A DNA stretch of 47,513 nucleotides from Thermoanaerobaculaceae bacterium. Lineage in GTDB: Bacteria > Acidobacteriota > Thermoanaerobaculia > Thermoanaerobaculales > Thermoanaerobaculaceae. Below, one piece after another: positions 41,774 through 47,513 of this stretch (the first letter of the stretch is position 1; every line of letters begins with the position of its first letter). The translations under genes were made by a program, and so were the position numbers. Location of the stretch: contig JALOLB010000008.1 in the NCBI GenBank assembly GCA_025456225.1, positions 1 through 47,513 of the forward strand. The letters are read 5' to 3'. Under the pieces are notes generated by a model. That model did not search any database and had not been told where the DNA came from. It saw only the letters and a list, made by a program, of their open reading frames with translations.

Positions 41774-43846
41774 TCAGCGGAGCATCTTCCAGAGGTAGGC
41801 CCACTCGAGGGCCTTGATCTCGGCCTTCTGGCGATTCACCGAGCCGCCGCCGTGGCCGCCCTCGGTGTTCTCGTAGTAGTAGACGGGGTGCCCCTGCTCG
41901 AGCATCCGGGCAACCATCTTGCGGGCGTGGCCGGGGTGCACGCGGTCGTCTCGGGTGGTGGTCCAGAAGAAGACCTTCGGGTACTTCACGTCCTTGCGGA
42001 CCATCTGGTAAGGGGACCAGGTCTGGATGTACGACCACTCCTCCGGCTTGTCGGGGTCGCCGTACTCGGCCATCCAGCTCGCCCCGGCCAGGAGCTTGTG
42101 ATAGCGCTGCATGTCGAGAAGCGGCACTTGGCAGACGACGGCGCCGAACAGATCCGGGCGCATGGTGAAGGCGCCGCCGACCAGCAGGCCGCCCTGGGAG
42201 CCGCCCTCGATGCCGAGGTGCTTCGGCGAGGTGATGCGCCGCGCCACCAGGTCCTCGGCAATCGCGATGAAGTCCTCGAACGACTTGATGCGGTTCTCCT
42301 TCTGGGCCGCCTTGTGCCAGCTCGGGCCGAACTCGCCGCCGCCCCGCAGGTTGGCCAGGGCGTAGACGCCTCCGCGCTCCAGCCAGGCAGCGCCCAGCAC
42401 GGGGCCGTACGACGGCGTCTCGGAGTTCTGGAACCCACCGTACCCGTACAGCAGGGTCGGGGCCGTGCCGTCCGCCTTGAACCCCTTCGGCGTGATCAGG
42501 AAGTACGGGATCCTCGTGCCGTCCTTGGAGGTCGCCTCGTACTGCTCGGCCCGCATCCCGGTCGCGTCGAAGAAGGCGGGCAGCGACTTGACCTTCTCGC
42601 TCTTTCCCCCCTGCACGAGGAACAGGGACGCGGGCGTCAGGAAGTCCTGGTACTGGTAGAAGAAGACATCCGAGGTCTCGCTCGCCGTCTTGATGTCGAC
42701 GGCGCCGAGGCCGGGCAGCGGCAGCTCCTCGCGGCTCCAGCCGCCCTTGCCGGGCGCCAGCCGGTAGAGCTTGCCGCGCACGTTGTCGAGGGTGGTCAGG
42801 AGCACGTGATCGCTGGTCGTCGCCACACTCGCCAGCGAGACGCGCGCCGAGGGCTCGAACAGGACCTCGATCACCGGCTTGCCCTGCAGGAGGCTGTCGA
42901 CGCCGGCCGCCAGGAGCGCGCCCTGGTGGAACATGCCGCCTCCCGCCGCCCAGTCGCTGCGCAGGGAGAACAGCACCCGGTCCCGGAAGACGCCCTGGAA
43001 CTCCGCGTCCTCGGGGATGTCGAGGCGCGCCAGGCGGCCGCCGACGCCGAGGTAGTGTCGCGCCGTGAAGATGGTCGGCAGGGCCTGGATCAGGTTGTAG
43101 CGGCCCTCGGGGGTGTCGACCGAGGTCACCCATGCGCCCATGTCGTCGACGCCGGCCTCGAACAGCGCCGTGGCGGCGGACAGCGGCGTGCCGCGGCGCC
43201 ACACCTTGACGATGCGCGGGTAGCCCGAGGTGGTGAGCGACCCGGCGCCGAAGTCGGTGGCGACCCAGAGCGTGTCGGCGTCTATCCACGTCACGGAGCT
43301 CTTGGCCTCCGGCACCGAGAAGCCGCCTTCGACGAACGTCCTGGTGACGAGGTCGAACTCGCGCTCCTCGGTGGCGTCGGCACCGCCGCGGGAGAGGCTC
43401 ACCATGCACCGGCGGTTCTCCGGACCAAGACAGGTGCGGCCCTTGTACACCCAGGGCACCCCGTCCGCCTTGACGAGCGCGTCGATGTCGAGAACGGTCT
43501 CCCAGACGGGGCTGGCGGTCCGGTACGACTCGAGGCTCGTGCGCCGCAGGATGCCGCGCTCGTGCTGGGGGTCCTGCCAGAAGTTGTAGACCTCGGTGCC
43601 CCACAGCCCCGGCGTCGGGATGCGCTCCCTGGCGTCGAGGATCTCCAGGGTGCGCGCGTAGATCGGCTTGTACTCCTTGACCTTCTGCAGCTCGGCCACG
43701 GTGGCCCGGCTCAGGTCCTTCGCCCAGGCAAGGGCCTTCTCGCTCTCGACCTCCTCGAGCCAAAGGTAGGGGTCCGAAGGCCCGGCAGCCACGGCGAGGC
43801 ACGGTAGCAACATGAGGATGGCAGCCAACAGGGTGGGTCGCAGCAT
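41774..43846 (-). CDS. Exported S9A prolyl oligopeptidase-family serine peptidase
   Basis: A 690-residue protein with a signal peptide (LRPTLLAAILMLLPCLAVAA). Mature opening DPYLWLEEVESEKALAWAKD is typical of S9A enzymes. A seven-bladed propeller precedes the C-terminal alpha/beta hydrolase domain with the catalytic Ser in GIEGGSQGGLLVGG (S550), Asp in RDDRVHPGHA and His in TEGGHGGG. NLRGGGEFGPSWH is the usual substrate loop. It should cleave proline-containing oligopeptides outside the cytoplasm. ATG 43846 is preferred over 43852 because it gives normal spacing to GGAGGAG. Confidence 0.95.
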   Translation of the reverse strand: MLRPTLLAAILMLLPCLAVAAGPSDPYLWLEEVESEKALAWAKDLSRATVAELQKVKEYKPIYARTLEILDARERIPTPGLWGTEVYNFWQDPQHERGILRRTSLESYRTASPVWETVLDIDALVKADGVPWVYKGRTCLGPENRRCMVSLSRGGADATEEREFDLVTRTFVEGGFSVPEAKSSVTWIDADTLWVATDFGAGSLTTSGYPRIVKVWRRGTPLSAATALFEAGVDDMGAWVTSVDTPEGRYNLIQALPTIFTARHYLGVGGRLARLDIPEDAEFQGVFRDRVLFSLRSDWAAGGGMFHQGALLAAGVDSLLQGKPVIEVLFEPSARVSLASVATTSDHVLLTTLDNVRGKLYRLAPGKGGWSREELPLPGLGAVDIKTASETSDVFFYQYQDFLTPASLFLVQGGKSEKVKSLPAFFDATGMRAEQYEATSKDGTRIPYFLITPKGFKADGTAPTLLYGYGGFQNSETPSYGPVLGAAWLERGGVYALANLRGGGEFGPSWHKAAQKENRIKSFEDFIAIAEDLVARRITSPKHLGIEGGSQGGLLVGGAFTMRPDLFGAVVCQVPLLDMQRYHKLLAGASWMAEYGDPDKPEEWSYIQTWSPYQMVRKDVKYPKVFFWTTTRDDRVHPGHARKMVARMLEQGHPVYYYENTEGGHGGGSVNRQKAEIKALEWAYLWKMLR

Positions 43847-43937
43847 GAGCATCTCCTCCAGAGGTCGTCTGGCAGCCGGGAGCATAGGCGCCGACCGGCC
43901 TTCTACGCCAGAGCCCGCCCGCGGTTGCGCCTCGGCT

Positions 43938-43993
43938 GAGGTGAGCGCGGATCTCCGAGCCGCGCATCGCGGTCCGCCGGGCTGCGGAGGGCC
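43938..43993. repeat. Dispersed intergenic hairpin repeat, partial copy 2
   Basis: Matches the first half of the repeat (GAGCGCGGATCTCCGAGCCG then CGCATCGCGG) but lacks the second half with the GGCGCCC hairpin. It lies between the divergent peptidase and desaturase genes. Confidence 0.7.
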
Positions 43994-44034
43994 GGGTGGG
44001 AATCCATGGCACCCGGCGCACTGTTGGGACAATC

Positions 44035-45057
44035 ATGCGTAGCTTCGATCAGGCATCGCGCGCCTTCCTCGACGAGGTCCGCAGCTCCTGGCAGCAGGCC
44101 GTTGCCGCCTACGAGAGCCCGGACCTCAAGCGCTCCCTCTGGCAGCTCGGCAACTCGATCGTGCCCTACCTGGCGCTCTGGGCGCTCGCGTACCTGCTCC
44201 TGGACGTCTCGTACTGGCTGGTGCTGCCCGTGCAGGTGCTGGCGGCCGGCTTCCTGGTGCGGATCTTCATCATCTTCCACGACTGCGGCCACAGCTCGTT
44301 CTTCCGCTCGAAGGCCGCCAGCGACATCGTGGGGTTCATCACGGGAACCCTGGTGTTCACACCCTACTGGGACTGGCGGAACGAGCACGCGCGCCACCAC
44401 GCCACGGCCGGCGACCTTGACCGCCGCGGGTTCGGGGACGTCATGACCATGACCGTGGAGGAGTACCGCCGGGCGTCGTGGCTCCGGCGCCTGGGTTACC
44501 GGCTCTACCGCAACCCCCTGGTGATGCTCGGCATCGGGCCGTTGTACGTGTTCCTCGTCAAGCAGCGCTTTCCGCGGGAGAGCACGGGGTACCGGGGCAG
44601 GCTGAGCGTGCACCTCACCAACCTGGCGCTGGTGGCCATCTTCGGGCTGCTGTTCGTCACCCTGGGCGCCGGCAAGGTGATGCTCGTGCAGCTCCCCATC
44701 CTGGCGATGGCCGGCGCCGCCGGCGTCTGGCTGTTCTACGTCCAGCACCAGTTCGAGACGGTCTACTGGGAGCGCCGCGAGCGGCGCGACTACGTGGCGG
44801 TGGCGATGGAGGGCAGCTCGCTGTACGACCTGCCGCGGGTGCTGCACTGGTTCTCCGGCAACATCGGCTTCCACCACATCCACCACCTCAGCCCCGCGAT
44901 CCCGAATTACAGGCTGCCCAGGTGCTTCCGCGAGCAGCCGCTGTTCCAGAAGGTCGACCGCCTGACCCTCCGTTCGAGCCTGCGGTCGCTGCGCCTGCGG
45001 CTCTACGACGAGCGCTCACGCCGCCTGGTCGGATTCCGTCAGGCACTGACAGGCTGA
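44035..45057 (+). CDS. Membrane fatty-acid desaturase
   Basis: A 340-residue protein with the three histidine boxes of acyl-lipid desaturases: HDCGH (82-86), HARHH (118-122) and HHIHH (280-284), with four to six hydrophobic helices (IVPYLALWALAYLLLDVSYW, VLPVQVLAAGFLVRIFIIF, LALVAIFGLLFVTLGA, VMLVQLPILAMAGAAGVWLF). This fits an omega-6/delta-12-type di-iron desaturase using reduced ferredoxin or cytochrome b5. ATG 44035 is chosen because the upstream extension is GC-rich repeat sequence; the ribosome binding site (GGGA) is weak. Confidence 0.92.
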   Translation: MRSFDQASRAFLDEVRSSWQQAVAAYESPDLKRSLWQLGNSIVPYLALWALAYLLLDVSYWLVLPVQVLAAGFLVRIFIIFHDCGHSSFFRSKAASDIVGFITGTLVFTPYWDWRNEHARHHATAGDLDRRGFGDVMTMTVEEYRRASWLRRLGYRLYRNPLVMLGIGPLYVFLVKQRFPRESTGYRGRLSVHLTNLALVAIFGLLFVTLGAGKVMLVQLPILAMAGAAGVWLFYVQHQFETVYWERRERRDYVAVAMEGSSLYDLPRVLHWFSGNIGFHHIHHLSPAIPNYRLPRCFREQPLFQKVDRLTLRSSLRSLRLRLYDERSRRLVGFRQALTG

Positions 45058-45070
45058 CCGCACCCGCTTC

Positions 45071-45167
45071 GAGGCGGGCGCGGATCTTCGAGCCGCGCAT
45101 CCGGGCGCTCCGGGCCCGGGCGGCGCCCTCCGGGCGCCGATGCCGCGCACGGAGTGCGCGCCCACCT
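45071..45167. repeat. Dispersed intergenic hairpin repeat, copy 3
   Basis: Nearly full copy: GGGCGCGGATCTTCGAGCCG, then the GGCGCCC-TCC-GGGCGCC and GCGCAC-GGA-GTGCGC hairpins and GCGCCCACCT at the end. It follows the desaturase stop by 13 bp and could act as its terminator. Confidence 0.8.
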
Positions 45168-45304
45168 CGCGAACCTGGCGCCTCGCACGCGCCCAGCGAG
45201 CGCGGGCTCGGAACCCTTGAGTCGCTCCTCACGTAATGGCATGTGACAAGCCAAGACGCCGCGGGAGCCGATGCCGGGCTCCCGCCGCGAAGGAAGGACC
45301 CGCC

Positions 45305-46180
45305 ATGCTGCGCATCGAGAGCCTCTCCAAGACCTACCCCAACGGTGTCCAGGCGCTGCGAGGCGTGAGCCTGGAGATCCCGAACGGCATGTTCGGCCTG
45401 CTGGGCCCCAACGGCGCCGGCAAGTCGACGCTCATGCGCACCATCGCGACGCTCCAGGAGGCGGACGAGGGCTCCATCACCTTCGGCGACATCGACGTGC
45501 TGCAGCAGAAGGACGCGGTGCGCAGGATCCTCGGCTACCTGCCCCAGGACTTCGGGGTGTACCCCCGCGTCTCGGCCGAGGCGATGCTCGACCACTTCGC
45601 CGTCCTCAAGGGAATCACCGACTCCCGGCAGCGGCGCGAGGTGGTGGACCGGCTGCTCCGCATGACCAACCTCCACGAGGTGCGCCGGCGCAACCTGGGG
45701 ACGTTCTCCGGCGGCATGAAGCAGCGTTTCGGAATCGCCCAGGCGCTGCTCGGCGACCCCAAGCTCATCATCGTCGACGAGCCCACCGCCGGCCTCGACC
45801 CCGAGGAGCGCAACCGGTTCCTCAACCTGCTCGGCGAGATCGGCGAGAACGTCGTGGTCATCCTGTCGACCCACATCGTCGCCGACGTGGCCGAGCTGTG
45901 CAGCCGCATGGCGATCATCGCCCAGGGCCAGGTCCGCCTCACCGGCGACCCGCGCACCGTGATGGACGGGCTCCGGGGCAGGATCTGGCAGAAGACCATC
46001 GACAAGGCCGACCTGGAGGAGCACCGGCGCGAGCACGCCGTCATCTCGTCGCGCTGGCTCGCCGGTCGCGTCATGATCCACGTGCTCTCCGACGACCCCC
46101 TCGACCATGGGTTCCAGCCGGTCGAGGCGGACCTCCAGGACGTCTACTTCTCCACACTCAGGTCACAACAGGCCGCGTAG
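45305..46180 (+). CDS. ABC transporter ATP-binding protein
   Basis: A 291-residue ABC ATPase: Walker A GPNGAGKST, Q-loop LGYLPQDFGVYPRVS, signature FSGGMKQRFGIA, Walker B LIIVDEPTAGLDP and H-loop LSTHIVAD. The C-terminal 70 residues are an extra domain typical of the ATPases that pair with M1-type ABC-2 permeases. AGGAAGG lies 8 nt before the ATG. The permease starts 18 bp after the stop. Confidence 0.95.
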   Translation: MLRIESLSKTYPNGVQALRGVSLEIPNGMFGLLGPNGAGKSTLMRTIATLQEADEGSITFGDIDVLQQKDAVRRILGYLPQDFGVYPRVSAEAMLDHFAVLKGITDSRQRREVVDRLLRMTNLHEVRRRNLGTFSGGMKQRFGIAQALLGDPKLIIVDEPTAGLDPEERNRFLNLLGEIGENVVVILSTHIVADVAELCSRMAIIAQGQVRLTGDPRTVMDGLRGRIWQKTIDKADLEEHRREHAVISSRWLAGRVMIHVLSDDPLDHGFQPVEADLQDVYFSTLRSQQAA

Positions 46181-46198
46181 CCGGACAGGAGATCCCAC

Positions 46199-47513
46199 AT
46201 GCTCAAGGCAATCGCCCTGTTCGAGCTCCGCACCCAGATCAAGCGCCCGCTGCTCTGGATGGTCTTCGGCGTCTTCTTCATGATGGCGTTCGGCGCCACG
46301 GTCTCCGACAGCGTGCGGATCGGCGGCGGCATCGGCAACATTCACCGCAACGCCCCGGCGGTGATCATGCAGTTCCACCTCGTCCTCAGCATCATGAGCC
46401 TGCTCATCACGACGATGTTCGTGGCCGGGGCGGTGCTGCGCGACTTCGAGACCGGCACCTACGAGCTGTTCTTCTCGCGGCCGATCCGCAAGGCCGACTA
46501 CCTGCTGGGCCGCTTCCTGGCGGCGTTCGGCGTCGCCACCGTGGCGTTCCTCGGGGTCCCGCTCGGCATGATCGTCGGAACCACCATGCCGTGGATCGAC
46601 CCGATCCGCCTCGGGCCGTTCATGCCCCAGGCCTACCTGTACGCGATCCTCGTCCTGGCGCTGCCCAACCTCCTCCTCAGCGCGGCGACGTTCTTCACGG
46701 TCGCCAGCCTGTCGCGGAGCATGCTGTACACCTACCTGGCGGTGGTCGGGTTCTTCGCCGCCTACATCGTCTCGCTGACCCTGGTCCGCGACATCGAGAG
46801 CCGACCCCTCGCCGCCCTGCTCGACCCCTTCGGCGCCGCCGCCATCGGCCAGGCCACCCGCTACTGGACGGTGGTGGAGAGCAACACGGCGCTGCCGCCG
46901 CTCTCGGGCGCCCTCCTCGCCAACCGCCTGATCTGGCTCGGGGTGGCGCTCGCGATGCTGGCCCTCGCCCTGCTCCGCTTCCGCTTCACCCAACCGGCGA
47001 GGCGGCACGGCAAGGTGACGCCCGCGGCGAACGGCTCCAACGGCGTGCTCGAATCGACGACGCAGCCCGCCGACAGGCTCCCCGCGGTCTCCCGCAGCTT
47101 CACCCTGGGTGCGGCGTTCCGGCAGCTCCTCCACCAGACGCACCTGGAGGTGGCCGGAGTCCTCAAGAGCGTGCCGTTCCCGGTCATCCTGGCCTTCGGG
47201 ATCCTCAACCTCATGGGCAGCATCTTTTATGCCGACATGATGTTCGGGACGTCCGTGTGGCCCGTCACGCACCTCATGATCGGGGCGATCCGGGGCAGCT
47301 TCATCTTCCTGCTGGTCATCGTCATCACCTTCTACAGCGGCGAGGTCATCTGGCGCGAGCGCTCGGTGAAGCTCAACGAGGTCACCGACACCATGCCGGT
47401 GCCCAACTGGGTGTACCTGGCGGGCAAGCTCGCGGCGCAGCTCGCCGTCGTGCTGTGCTTCACGGCGGCCGGGATCGTCACCGCCATGGCCTGTCAGCTC
47501 GGCATGGGGTACA
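46199..47513 (+). CDS. ABC-2 permease, probably of the M1-aminopeptidase fusion type (partial)
   Basis: 438 residues are present; the frame is open at the window end. It starts MLKAIALFELRTQIKRPLLW with AGGAG 7 nt upstream. Hydrophobic helices (LVLSIMSLLITTMFVAGAVL, FLAAFGVATVAFLGVPLGMI, YAILVLALPNLLLSAATFFT, YLAVVGFFAAYIVSLTLV, LIWLGVALAMLALALL) make a first ABC-2 unit; a second begins near SVPFPVILAFGILNLMGSIF with a FYSGEVIWRERSVKLNEVTD motif. Proteins with this double ABC-2 layout usually continue to about 1200 residues and end in an M1 metallopeptidase domain; the end cannot be seen here. Confidence 0.88.
   Translation, partial: MLKAIALFELRTQIKRPLLWMVFGVFFMMAFGATVSDSVRIGGGIGNIHRNAPAVIMQFHLVLSIMSLLITTMFVAGAVLRDFETGTYELFFSRPIRKADYLLGRFLAAFGVATVAFLGVPLGMIVGTTMPWIDPIRLGPFMPQAYLYAILVLALPNLLLSAATFFTVASLSRSMLYTYLAVVGFFAAYIVSLTLVRDIESRPLAALLDPFGAAAIGQATRYWTVVESNTALPPLSGALLANRLIWLGVALAMLALALLRFRFTQPARRHGKVTPAANGSNGVLESTTQPADRLPAVSRSFTLGAAFRQLLHQTHLEVAGVLKSVPFPVILAFGILNLMGSIFYADMMFGTSVWPVTHLMIGAIRGSFIFLLVIVITFYSGEVIWRERSVKLNEVTDTMPVPNWVYLAGKLAAQLAVVLCFTAAGIVTAMACQLGMGY

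Noticed and set aside
41543-43807. A 754-residue open frame antisense to the S9 peptidase
   Set aside because: Shadow frame; it starts in the dispersed repeat and has no motif.

Overview
The window is about 70% GC with dense genes and many GTG starts. Its gene content includes secreted Asp-box beta-propellers, an S9 prolyl oligopeptidase, NEW3/ABC-2 export cassettes, a DUF6599-DUF362 pair, EttA and an M1-type ABC permease. This fits a soil or sediment Acidobacteriota-like bacterium (Thermoanaerobaculia-like), but there is no rRNA or other phylogenetic marker, so the assignment is an inference. I saw no tRNA, rRNA, CRISPR array or transposase.

Layout. 1-5.1 kb: the 3' end of a large secreted protein, a higBA toxin-antitoxin operon whose toxin has lost its usual stop, a small secreted protein, an FMN reductase, a periplasmic metallo-beta-lactamase-fold enzyme, and a second two-gene toxin-antitoxin-like pair ending in a DUF6036 nucleotidyltransferase. 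5.3-13 kb: a secreted amidohydrolase, a truncated MBL protein, an Asp-box propeller, a radical SAM protein and an ABC-F ATPase. 13.2-19.4 kb: a WYL regulator running in frame into a DUF3795 protein across a perfect palindrome, a HEAT-repeat membrane protein, a polytopic membrane protein and the DUF6599-DUF362 pair.

19.5-24.7 kb is the most unusual part. A DUF485 protein and an ActP-like sodium:solute symporter are followed by one 952-residue protein that joins a PHP phosphoesterase, a membrane-anchored Cache sensor, a PAS domain and a DUF294/GlnD-type nucleotidyltransferase. It looks like a single-chain transport regulator carrying both a nucleotide-adding and a phosphoester-cleaving domain.

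24.8-38 kb: a second Asp-box propeller, a polytopic glycosyltransferase-like protein, a NEW3 protein with an ABC ATPase and two paralogous ABC-2 permeases (one cassette), then an OmpR-type response regulator, a histidine kinase and a metallophosphatase. Inverted arrays of GTGGAC units sit on both sides of the three ABC genes and also near 16.3 kb. 38-47.5 kb: a hicBA module with a broken RelE gene, flanked by near-identical 31-bp direct repeats, then an EttA operon, an S9 peptidase, a fatty-acid desaturase and an ABC exporter whose permease runs off the end. A second dispersed intergenic repeat family occurs three times between 41.5 and 45.2 kb.
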